64,000 nucleotides of DNA, taken from assembly GCF_002849615.1 (NCBI RefSeq), contig NZ_PDNV01000001.1:454520-518519 (forward strand), given 5' to 3'. The translations under genes and the position numbers were made by a program. Within the stretch, counting starts at the first letter, position 1; each line of letters starts with the position of its first letter. The notes under the pieces are model-generated. The model saw only the letters and a program-made list of their open reading frames with translations, made no database searches and was not told where the DNA came from. This stretch comes from Pollutimonas nitritireducens. GTDB taxonomy: Bacteria > Pseudomonadota > Gammaproteobacteria > Burkholderiales > Burkholderiaceae_B. Positions 55,103-62,592 of the stretch are shown here, piece by piece.

Positions 55103-56749
55103 TTAAGCCACTGCAATTTCAGCGAGCCGCTTGTAGAGATAGGCGCGAGAAATACCAAGATCCTCGGCGACTTTTTTTTTGTTGCTGCGGTGCCGGACCA
55201 TGGCCTCGCTGATCATGGTCCTTTCAACTTCATTTACCGCATCCTGTATGCGCCGATGACGAGACCCAACTCGGGTGGTCGGTGCACTAATCCCGCTTGT
55301 CGCCTCACTTGGGGCAGCGTCTTCCAGCAAGCCGCCGGTCATACGAAAATCTTCAACGCGCAGTTCAGGTCCATCGGAAAAAATCGCCGCTTTTTCGACT
55401 TCATGAAGGAGCTGTCGTACGTTGCCTGGCCACGGTTGCTCTTGCAAAAAGGGGTAGACTCTTTTATCGACCCGTTTCACGGGCATGCGGTGGCGATTGG
55501 CAAAGGCAAGCAGAAAACGCGGTACCAGTGCGGGTATATCGTCCAACCGTTCGCGCAAGCTCGGCATGCGGATGGTAACGCCACTAATTCTGTAATAAAG
55601 GTCCAGCCTGAATGTGCCCTCGTTAATCATTTCCTGGAAGCTGCGATTGCTTGCGCAGATGAGTCTGAAATCTGAGTGATACACGCGATTGCCGCCGACC
55701 CGCTCGAACATGCCGTCCTGCAATACACGCAGCAGCTTGACTTGAATCTCCGGGGCCATATCACCGATCTCGTCAAAGAACAGGGAAGTCTTGTCAGCTT
55801 GCTCGAACTTGCCTTTCCGCCCTGATTTATCAGCACCCGTGAATGCACCTGCTTCGTACCCGAATAGTTCGCTTTCTACCAGACTGCTCGGCAGTGCCGC
55901 CGCATTAACAAAGACCATGCGGCTCTTGGAGCGCGCGCTCAAGCCGTGAAGCGCTTGTGCCGCTAGCTCTTTACCCGTTCCGCTTTCGCCCACTATCAAG
56001 ACGGGCACATGCATTGGAGCGACCTTCATAATGTCGGCCTTCAGCTGTCGTATTGCATCGCTTTCACCGATCATTTGCTCGAGGTCGTAAGCGTTCTGCT
56101 GTATGCCGGAAAGCTCGCTCTTGTAGAAGGCAACCTGCGAGCGAAGCTTGCTGACCTCTTGCGACAGCTCATGGACTGTCGTGGGCCCCTTGAACATGAC
56201 TTGCCCAATTGCACCTACGATCTTTCCATTTTGTTTGATGGGCACGCGTGAAACTACCCGTGTGATGCCGCCCATTTCCTGCAGCTTTCCAATTTCGGCC
56301 TTGCCGCTCTGGACAACCTTGTGCAATTTGGTATTTTCGATGACTTCGGTGACGTGCTTGCCGATTGCCTCGCCTCGCTCTAACCCAAAGAACTTCTCGT
56401 GCACGGGTGGCATAAACCGAATACGTGCCTGGTCGTCAACCAGTACAAGGGAAAGATATGGACTCTCGACAAGATAAGTAAGCACCGCTACGGCAAAATC
56501 CACACTGGCCACTAGTCCGAACAGCGTGGACTCGGAGTCGACTGCTTCTATCAAGAAGACGAACTCGTCACCCAGGCTACGGTAAACCGCGATGTATTTC
56601 CCTCCTTCATTTAAGGCGACTATGCCACTGCCTTGACCACGGCCCGTCTCGAGCTCCTGCAGCAGCTGGCGTTGTATTGCCGGATTCGCCGCCAAGCCGC
56701 TCGCGTAAGCCACCGACTTTTGGTCGTTGAGAATTAACACACCCGCCAT
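55103..56749 (-). CDS. sigma54-dependent transcriptional activator (enhancer-binding protein) with PAS domain
   Basis: The product has 548 residues from the ATG at 56749 (AAGGAA ahead; a start 15 codons upstream is rejected). An N-terminal sensor region (about 1-95) is followed by a PAS domain (about 97-190), a coiled-coil linker (about 192-225) and the AAA+ domain. The AAA+ domain has Walker A GESGTGKE (254-261), the sigma54-contacting GAFTGA loop (301-306) and Walker B SLFFDE (322-327). The C-terminus (about 510-548) is a Fis-type helix-turn-helix. There is no response-regulator receiver, so it should sense a small molecule directly, possibly an acyl-CoA or aromatic acid. It is flanked by sigma54 promoters on both sides and is the only such activator in the window. 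Confidence 0.95.
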   Translation of the reverse strand: MAGVLILNDQKSVAYASGLAANPAIQRQLLQELETGRGQGSGIVALNEGGKYIAVYRSLGDEFVFLIEAVDSESTLFGLVASVDFAVAVLTYLVESPYLSLVLVDDQARIRFMPPVHEKFFGLERGEAIGKHVTEVIENTKLHKVVQSGKAEIGKLQEMGGITRVVSRVPIKQNGKIVGAIGQVMFKGPTTVHELSQEVSKLRSQVAFYKSELSGIQQNAYDLEQMIGESDAIRQLKADIMKVAPMHVPVLIVGESGTGKELAAQALHGLSARSKSRMVFVNAAALPSSLVESELFGYEAGAFTGADKSGRKGKFEQADKTSLFFDEIGDMAPEIQVKLLRVLQDGMFERVGGNRVYHSDFRLICASNRSFQEMINEGTFRLDLYYRISGVTIRMPSLRERLDDIPALVPRFLLAFANRHRMPVKRVDKRVYPFLQEQPWPGNVRQLLHEVEKAAIFSDGPELRVEDFRMTGGLLEDAAPSEATSGISAPTTRVGSRHRRIQDAVNEVERTMISEAMVRHRSNKKKVAEDLGISRAYLYKRLAEIAVA

Positions 56750-56812
56750 ACGTTTCCTTAACTTATCAGTGATTTGTATGATTTGTAAACACAATCACGT
56801 CCCTAAACGTGC

Positions 56813-56827
56813 GTGTATAGAATACAC
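56813..56827. promoter_or_regulatory. Candidate activator site: perfect palindrome GTGTAT-AGA-ATACAC
   Basis: A perfect 6+3+6 inverted repeat lies between the activator gene (64 bases from its start) and the sigma54 promoter at 56919 (92 bases upstream of its -24 box). That is the place expected for an enhancer that also permits autoregulation. Confidence 0.55.
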
Positions 56828-56918
56828 AAGGGGGGCCGTCTCGGCTAGCCCTTATAACGATCCTTGAAAACGCAATTCCTGAGGTAGACCTGCTCCTGGG
56901 GGCCATTAGGTTCGTCAA

Positions 56919-56935
56919 CTGGCATGAGTTTTGCT
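56919..56935 (+). promoter_or_regulatory. sigma54 promoter for the enoyl-CoA hydratase at 57025
   Basis: CTGGCAT-GAGTT-TTGCT matches the consensus and is followed by a T-run. It lies 90 bases ahead of the start codon and divergent from the activator gene. Confidence 0.83.
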
Positions 56936-57024
56936 TTTTTAGGTACGGGAAGTCTGGCATCGCCAGTAACCACAGTCGCCTTTGCCGGCAGCTGAAGACG
57001 GATCAACAATATAAGGAGACCTTT

Positions 57025-57846
57025 ATGGCGCAGGAACTGATACGAATCGAAAGAGATGGGTCGGTACTCATCATACGACTGAGTAACGCTAAGAGCAGAA
57101 ACTCGCTCACGATAGAAATGCGTGAGGAACTAGGCGAGGCGGTGGATCTTGCCGCCAATGATCATACCGTCCGCTCGGTGTTCTTGACCGGAGATGGACC
57201 CACCTTTTGCTCTGGCGGCGACTTGAAGCATTTGCAAACCGCGTGCGATCCTTGGCCCGTACACCGCCGTTTTCGTAGTCTGAGCCGATGGCTCACGCCA
57301 CTGATAACACTCGATAAACCGGTGGTCGTGGGCGTTAACGGACATGCAGTGGGCGGTGGTATGGGCTTGGCGCTCACGGGGGACGTCGTCATCGCGGGCG
57401 AGAGCGCTAAGTTCATGTCCGGATTTTTCCGGCTCGGCGCCATTCCTGACATCGCGATCATGTACCACTTGCCCCGACTGATCGGCATGGCGCGCACCAA
57501 GAATTTCTTATTTAGCGGAGGCAGCTTTTCCGCACACGAGGCGGCTGAGCTTGGCCTGGTGTCAAAGGTGGTCTCTGACGTAGAGCTCTACGAAACCGGC
57601 CTGCTCGAGGCAAAACGGCTGGCCGAGGGGCCGGCTGAAGTGATGGGGCTGGCTAAGATAATCATGGCGCGAAGCTTCGAAACGTCTTTGCATGACATGC
57701 TTGCCTTCGAGGGATTCGGCCAGGCCTTAGCCATGTCCAATCCGGAATTTCGGGAAGGTTTGTCGGCGGCATTGACGCGTCGGCCTGCCGACTTCGTCGG
57801 GGCCGCCGCCTCAGCCAACGCGCACTCGAATGGGAGTCAAGAATGA
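57025..57846 (+). CDS. Enoyl-CoA hydratase/isomerase family protein
   Basis: The product has 273 residues. Crotonase-fold markers are AKSRNSLTIEMREEL, the oxyanion-hole stretch FCSGGDLKH and VNGHAVGGGMGLALTGDVVIAGESAKF. The usual catalytic Glu region reads FRLGAIPDIAIMYHLPR, with Asp rather than the ...PGxGGTQ... segment, so hydratase activity is uncertain. AAGGAGA precedes the ATG. It is a single-gene sigma54 unit, divergent from the activator gene, which makes it a likely direct target of that regulator. Confidence 0.9.
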   Translation: MAQELIRIERDGSVLIIRLSNAKSRNSLTIEMREELGEAVDLAANDHTVRSVFLTGDGPTFCSGGDLKHLQTACDPWPVHRRFRSLSRWLTPLITLDKPVVVGVNGHAVGGGMGLALTGDVVIAGESAKFMSGFFRLGAIPDIAIMYHLPRLIGMARTKNFLFSGGSFSAHEAAELGLVSKVVSDVELYETGLLEAKRLAEGPAEVMGLAKIIMARSFETSLHDMLAFEGFGQALAMSNPEFREGLSAALTRRPADFVGAAASANAHSNGSQE

Positions 57847-57891
57847 GCGTCGGCGAGTAGCCAGCTTACGGGACAAGCCGGCTCGAAGTTA

Positions 57892-58869
57892 CTAATCGAC
57901 CTTTGCGCCGGTCTTATCGATAACCTCTTTCCAGCGAAGGGTTTCAGCCTTCATGTACTCCGAAAATTGCTCGGGCGAACCGGGGGTAACGTAACCACCA
58001 ATGGCCTTGATATTTTCTGATACTTCGGCGGACAGGATAGCTTGATTACTCGCCTCATTCAGCTTTTGAATAATCAGCTTGGGCGTTTTGGCTGGCGCAA
58101 ACACCCCGAACCAAGGCTCCGCAACATACCCCGGAACTCCCGCCTCAGAAGCAGATGGAACATCTGGAAGCACGCTGCTCCTTTGTTTCGTCGTGACCGC
58201 CAAAGGGATAAGTCGGTCCGAATTGAAAAATGGTAAACCTGCAGAAAGCGTCGTGAGAACGACTGGTACATGTCCGGCAATGGCATCCGTGATGGCTGGC
58301 CCTTCGCCTTTGTAAGGAACGTGCGTAATTTTAATGTCAGCCATCGAATTAAATAGCTCGCCACCAAGGTGCTGAGCGGTACCGTTTCCACCCGATGCGA
58401 ACATAAGGGAACCTGGGCTCGATTTAGCCTTGGCAATGAGCTCTTGCAGGCTACTAATGCCGAGCGAAGGATGCACAGCAATAACATTCGGCACAGCAGC
58501 AACAAATGCGACCGGCGCGATATCGCGGCTTGCATCGTAAGGCATTCTTCTGAATAGGCTGCCGTTGACTACTAACGGTCCGGCCGCCGTGAAGCCGATT
58601 GTGTAGCCGTCTGGATTAGATTTCACTACCAAATCGACGCCGATATTTCCACCCGCGCCGGGCCGATTATCTACCACAACTGGTTGACCTAAGAGATCTG
58701 ATAGTACCTTGGCGTAGGAACGCGCCAACATATCGGTGGGTCCGCCTGCCGAGTAAGGCACGATGATCTTTATGGGCTTAGAAGGGAATTCTTGTGCAGC
58801 AGCGCTTTGGGCAAAAACCAGCCCCGATGCGACTGCTATCAATAGATTGACAGCCTTGTATTTCGACAT
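57892..58869 (-). CDS. Bug/TctC-type periplasmic solute-binding protein
   Basis: The product has 325 residues with a signal peptide ending in SAAAQ. The mature part opens EFPSKPIKIIVPYSAGGPTDMLARSYA and has VVVDNRPGAGGNIGVDLVVKS, then GGNGTAQHLGGELF. GAGGAGA precedes the start. It is the last gene of the leftward operon DUF35 - thiolase-like - MaoC - acyl-CoA dehydrogenase - Bug that begins at the sigma54 promoter at 62329-62345. The receptor thus comes last here, unlike in the other units. Confidence 0.94.
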   Translation of the reverse strand: MSKYKAVNLLIAVASGLVFAQSAAAQEFPSKPIKIIVPYSAGGPTDMLARSYAKVLSDLLGQPVVVDNRPGAGGNIGVDLVVKSNPDGYTIGFTAAGPLVVNGSLFRRMPYDASRDIAPVAFVAAVPNVIAVHPSLGISSLQELIAKAKSSPGSLMFASGGNGTAQHLGGELFNSMADIKITHVPYKGEGPAITDAIAGHVPVVLTTLSAGLPFFNSDRLIPLAVTTKQRSSVLPDVPSASEAGVPGYVAEPWFGVFAPAKTPKLIIQKLNEASNQAILSAEVSENIKAIGGYVTPGSPEQFSEYMKAETLRWKEVIDKTGAKVD

Positions 58870-58903
58870 AGTCTCCTCTTTCTTTTAATAAATTAGAACG
58901 ACA

Positions 58904-60061
58904 TCACAAACCCATTTGCTTGGCGATGACTGACCGCATGATCTCGCTTGTGCCGCCGCCGATCGGCCCGACCCGGCTGTCCCGGAAGTACATTTGCATT
59001 TCGTGATCGTTCATGTAGCCCGCTCCGCCCATGATCTGGATCCCCATGTCTGCGCAGCGCACGTTGTTTTCACACGCCAGCACCTTCAACATGGATGTAT
59101 GCATGGTTGGGTTCTCGCCAGCGTCCAGCATGTCGGCCACGCGGTAGAGCAGGGACCGTGAGCTTTCGGCCATGATTTGCATGTCAGCGAATTTGTGGGA
59201 TATGGCTTGGAACTTTGAGATCGGCTCACCAAACTGCGTCCGATCTTTGGCATATTGGGCTGCGTAATCGATAATGCGCGCCATGTTGCCGCAAGCTGCC
59301 GCCGCAAGAGATAAGCGCTCGAAGTTCAGGCCGCGCATCAGCGCTTTCCAGCCGCCGTTCAGCCCACCCAGAATTCTGCTTTTGGGCACCTTGACCGCGT
59401 CGAAATACACCTCATTGGTATGAATCATCTTGCGCCCCAGGCCCTTGAGCGGTCGGATCGTGATGCCGGGTGACTTGGCGTTCACCAGGAACAAGGTGAT
59501 GCCTTTATGTCCGGCGCCAGGGTCAGTCTTCGTGGCAACCACCAAGTGGTCAGCTACATGCGCGCAGGTGATGTAGACTTTTTGGCCCGTAATGATGTAG
59601 TGATCACCATCTTCTTTGGCGGGGGTCTTGATTGATGAAACGTCGGAACCGGTCTCGGGTTCGGTGATACAAAGTGCCAGTCGAATATCACCCTTAATCA
59701 ATCCCGGAAGTATTTCTTGCTTCAGCGCCTCTGAACCGCCATGTTTTACTTGCATTCCACCGTACATGACGGTCGTCAACCAAGCGGATGCAAGCTGAGC
59801 GTTATGGTATGCGACGGTTTCAACGAATACTGTGAAATCCTTCCATGACGCGTCGGCGCCGCCATATTCGGCTTCATGAGGCAGCCCTAACCATCCTCCA
59901 TCCGCCAAGGCTTGATATGCCTCGAAGGGGAACTCATACGCTTCATCGAGCTCTCGAATTTTATTGCTAGGCATGACTTCAGCCAACATAGGCAGAATGC
60001 TCTCGCGGATCATCTTTTGCTCTTCCGTGAGGCCGAACTCCGTATTATTCATTATCGACAT
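58904..60061 (-). CDS. Acyl-CoA dehydrogenase
   Basis: The product has 385 residues from the ATG at 60061. Markers are LCITEPETGSDVSSIKTPA (FAD site), YIITGQKVYITCAHVAD and the C-terminal IMGGAGYMNDHEMQMYFRDSRVGPIGGGTSEIM. As in the other acyl-CoA dehydrogenase of the window, Gly stands where the classical catalytic Glu is expected, so the base must come from elsewhere, as in isovaleryl-CoA dehydrogenase. It lies 34 bases upstream of a Bug gene and follows the MaoC gene; it would introduce the double bond that MaoC hydrates. Confidence 0.94.
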   Translation of the reverse strand: MSIMNNTEFGLTEEQKMIRESILPMLAEVMPSNKIRELDEAYEFPFEAYQALADGGWLGLPHEAEYGGADASWKDFTVFVETVAYHNAQLASAWLTTVMYGGMQVKHGGSEALKQEILPGLIKGDIRLALCITEPETGSDVSSIKTPAKEDGDHYIITGQKVYITCAHVADHLVVATKTDPGAGHKGITLFLVNAKSPGITIRPLKGLGRKMIHTNEVYFDAVKVPKSRILGGLNGGWKALMRGLNFERLSLAAAACGNMARIIDYAAQYAKDRTQFGEPISKFQAISHKFADMQIMAESSRSLLYRVADMLDAGENPTMHTSMLKVLACENNVRCADMGIQIMGGAGYMNDHEMQMYFRDSRVGPIGGGTSEIMRSVIAKQMGL

Positions 60062-60163
60062 CTCTTGTTTCCCACGTTGATTCGTTTGGTCTGGCGCGAC
60101 GGTGTCGCGCCAACACCGTTCACCTTGGAGCGCCGTCCTCTTCGGCCAGCGCTCCAAGGCTCA

Positions 60164-60634
60164 TCATGCCTGCGGGCGGCGGCGATACAGCAATGTGGCA
60201 GTCATCTCCTGTGCGACGGTGCCGTCCTGCTTAATGCACTGTCGCTGGAAGCTGACGACGCCGCGATCCGACTTGCTCGATTCTTTTTTGCTCAGTACCC
60301 GCGAATGCAGGCGGATTGTGTCGCCATGCTTGACGGCATCAAGCATCTTCCAGCCATCGATCTGTAGCAAGGCCAGCAGCGTTCCATCGTTGATTCCACT
60401 GGCATATTGCAGGCCTCCCATGATCGCGTAGACCAGCGGACCGTGCGCGATGGGCTCGCCGAACTGCGTGGTCTTGCAGTATTCGAAGTTCGTATGTACT
60501 TCGTTGAAATCGCCCGACAGGCAGGCAAAGTTCACGATATCGGTCGACGTGATGGTTCGAGCTGGGCTGACGAATTCCTGGCCGATTTCAAAATCTTCGA
60601 AGTAGCGGCCACGGGGCTTTGGATTTTGTGTCAT
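60164..60634 (-). CDS. MaoC-family enoyl-CoA hydratase
   Basis: The product has 156 residues from the ATG at 60634; the frame upstream is antisense to the thiolase-like gene end and rejected. The hotdog fold has the hydratase-2 motif FACLSGDFNEVHTN (the Asp-x-Asn-x2-His catalytic pattern), then FGEPIAHGPLVYAIMGG. MaoC hydratases add water to trans-2-enoyl-CoA to give the (R)-hydroxy product. It lies between the thiolase-like gene and the acyl-CoA dehydrogenase. A broken paralogue is found at 36115-36282. Confidence 0.92.
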   Translation of the reverse strand: MTQNPKPRGRYFEDFEIGQEFVSPARTITSTDIVNFACLSGDFNEVHTNFEYCKTTQFGEPIAHGPLVYAIMGGLQYASGINDGTLLALLQIDGWKMLDAVKHGDTIRLHSRVLSKKESSKSDRGVVSFQRQCIKQDGTVAQEMTATLLYRRRPQA

Positions 60635-60677
60635 TTTTTTCCTTGGTTGTCCAGATTTAAGTTGATCGAGATCTCGT

Positions 60678-61856
60678 TCATCCCTTGTCGTTGGCGAGGA
60701 TGAGGGTGCAATGTGAAGACAGGATCCCGCCTTCGTTATGTACCAGGGCGACTTCCGCGCCCTCGACTTGGCGTGCGCCCAAGCCACCGCGCAACTGGCG
60801 CACGGCTTCCACGATGCCAAAGAGTCCGCCTGCCGCGCCTGCGTGGGCGTGCGAGAGCATGCCCCCATGTGTATTGATCGGTAGTTTGCCGCCGATCCGA
60901 GTATTGCCCTCCACTACGAACGGGCCACTTTCACCACGGCCACAGAAACCGAGCTCTTCGAGTTCGATCATGGGCACGATGCTGAAGCAGTCGTACAGCT
61001 CGGCAAAGTCCATGTCTTGCGGACCTAGGCCCGCCATTTCGTACGCGACGCGCCCCGACTCGGTGGCGCCGAATTCTGTCAGGCTGGGTGCACACATCAG
61101 ATGCTCGTGAGTATGATATTCGCCGATGCCCTGCAGGTAGATGGGCTTGGACTTGAGGTCACGCGCACGCTCGGCCGAAGTCACAATAAACGCACCGCCC
61201 GCGTCCGAGATCAGGCAGCAGTCGAACATGCCCAGTGGGTCTGCGATCGGCTTGGCCGACAGCACCTGCTCTACTGTCAGCGGCGTCTTCATGTGGGCAT
61301 TCGGATGCAGCAGGGCGTGCTGACGCGTCTGGACGGCCAACTGAGCCATTTGCTCGCGGGTGGTTCCATACACGTGCATGTGGCGCTGCGCGATCATGCC
61401 GTAGTAGCCTGGGATCGATCCACCGTAGGGTTGTTCGAAATACGGGTGACCCACCGCAAGCAAAGCGGCCATGGCGGCGTCACGTGTTTGCCCTGTCGCG
61501 CGGTTCTCACCGGCACAAACCAGTATGGTTTCTGCCTGGCCCGATGCGATAGCTTCAGTGGCATGCTTGAGCATCACGGCAGGGCTGGCGCCACCGACTA
61601 CCATCGATGCGTTGTATTTGGGCTTAAGACCTAAGTATTCACACAATACGGAGCCCAACATGAAGTACGGTTCAGTAAAAGAATAGGCTGTCAGCAAACC
61701 GTCGATGTCGGACACCTTCAGTCCAGCATTATCCAAAGCGCGCTTTGCTGCTTGTGCATTCAGTCCCAGGCCCGTCATATGCGGCATGCGGCCAATATCG
61801 GACTCGCCGACACCGACAATGGCTACTTTGTTTTTGAGTGATGCAGGAGATTTCAT
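60678..61856 (-). CDS. Thiolase-superfamily protein (Ltp2/BbsB-like) lacking the usual nucleophilic cysteine
   Basis: The product has 392 residues with a thiolase fold: NKVAIVGVGESDIGR at the start, and C-terminal FAELYDCFSIVPMIELEELGFC and NTHGGMLSHAHAGAAGG. In the N-terminal active-site loop, where true thiolases have a nucleophilic Cys, the sequence is MVVGGASPAVMLKHATEAI, with no Cys. This is the pattern of SCP2-thiolase-like aldolases and acyltransferase subunits that work with a DUF35 partner. The partner gene overlaps it by four bases. It could cleave a beta-hydroxy- or beta-keto-acyl-CoA chain; activity is inferred. Confidence 0.85.
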   Translation of the reverse strand: MKSPASLKNKVAIVGVGESDIGRMPHMTGLGLNAQAAKRALDNAGLKVSDIDGLLTAYSFTEPYFMLGSVLCEYLGLKPKYNASMVVGGASPAVMLKHATEAIASGQAETILVCAGENRATGQTRDAAMAALLAVGHPYFEQPYGGSIPGYYGMIAQRHMHVYGTTREQMAQLAVQTRQHALLHPNAHMKTPLTVEQVLSAKPIADPLGMFDCCLISDAGGAFIVTSAERARDLKSKPIYLQGIGEYHTHEHLMCAPSLTEFGATESGRVAYEMAGLGPQDMDFAELYDCFSIVPMIELEELGFCGRGESGPFVVEGNTRIGGKLPINTHGGMLSHAHAGAAGGLFGIVEAVRQLRGGLGARQVEGAEVALVHNEGGILSSHCTLILANDKG

Positions 61857-62290
61857 GCTGCACCTCCATTGGAGGCGCGGACAAACTGAGGAAGTAATGC
61901 ACCGTCGCCACGATCCTCGAACGTTAACGTTACGCGATCGCCGATCTGGACCGACAAGGCATCATTACCCAGGATGTTGGCCATCATGCGCGGCCCCTCA
62001 TCAAGATCGATCAAGGCGGTGACGTACGGAACCTTGTGGGCGAATGCCGGATCGGAAACTCGACGAATAATCGAAAAGCTGTGAACCGTTCCCTTACCCT
62101 TACTGTCGACCCACTCAAGCTGGTCGGACCAGCATTCGGGGCACATATGACGCGGCATGAAGTGCAGTGCGCTACAGCTGTTGCACTTGCGAATAACGAG
62201 GCGACGCTCGCGAGCCGCATCCCAGTAGGGCTGGGAATCGGCGTTAGCAATAGGTTTGGGTAAACCTGGACTCATGGCTTTCGTGGACAT
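61853..62290 (-). CDS. DUF35 / OB-fold zinc-ribbon protein, partner of the thiolase-like protein
   Basis: The product has 145 residues. The N-terminal zinc ribbon is RKCNSCSALHFMPRHMCPEC (two CxxC pairs), followed by an OB-fold beginning GKGTVHSFSIIRRV and containing VTALIDLDEGPRMMANI. Proteins of this type bind SCP2-like thiolases and complete their active site (ChsH2 C-terminus with Ltp2; BbsA with BbsB). The ATGA overlap with the thiolase-like gene supports a complex. It is the first gene of the leftward operon, 40 bases behind a sigma54 promoter. Confidence 0.9.
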   Translation of the reverse strand: MSTKAMSPGLPKPIANADSQPYWDAARERRLVIRKCNSCSALHFMPRHMCPECWSDQLEWVDSKGKGTVHSFSIIRRVSDPAFAHKVPYVTALIDLDEGPRMMANILGNDALSVQIGDRVTLTFEDRGDGALLPQFVRASNGGAA

Positions 62291-62328
62291 CCATTTCTCC
62301 GTAAGTGAATTTTCAGTACGGAAGTTTA

Positions 62329-62345
62329 AGCAATAGGTGTGCCAA
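62329..62345 (-). promoter_or_regulatory. sigma54 promoter for the DUF35-thiolase-MaoC-ACAD-Bug operon
   Basis: On the minus strand TTGGCAC-ACCTA-TTGCT is a full consensus match, about 40 bases ahead of the start codon at 62290. Confidence 0.85.
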
Positions 62346-62409
62346 CAACGGGATCACCTTAGCTGGTTGTGGTAAGCCGTAGCTCTCCGTCGCGAGTGTC
62401 TTCCATACA

Positions 62410-62443
62410 GGCACTCTTGTGCCCAGGGCAAGCATTCTTGCCC
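62410..62443. promoter_or_regulatory. Tandem palindromes between two divergent sigma54 promoters
   Basis: GGCAC-TCTT-GTGCC (62410-62423) and GGGCAAG-CATT-CTTGCCC (62426-62443) are both perfect inverted repeats. They lie 65-98 bases from the promoter at 62329-62345 and 41-74 bases from the one at 62484-62500. They could be a shared activator site. Their sequence is unlike the TGTAT/ATACA sites near the activator gene. Confidence 0.5.
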
Positions 62444-62483
62444 GACAGGGACCACGCCTTGCGCTCGCTCAATGGTGGAACCA

Positions 62484-62500
62484 TTGGCACCGTTTTTGCT
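62484..62500 (+). promoter_or_regulatory. sigma54 promoter for the CoA-transferase at 62593
   Basis: TTGGCAC-CGTTT-TTGCT is a full consensus match 92 bases ahead of the start codon. It is divergent from the promoter at 62329-62345. Confidence 0.85.
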
Positions 62501-62592
62501 TTATGGTCTCAGGACGGCATGCCTCACTTTCAAACGAATAGAGGTTGCGTCGATCATGAAAGATCAGTGCATAAAATTTTGAAAGGAAAGGT

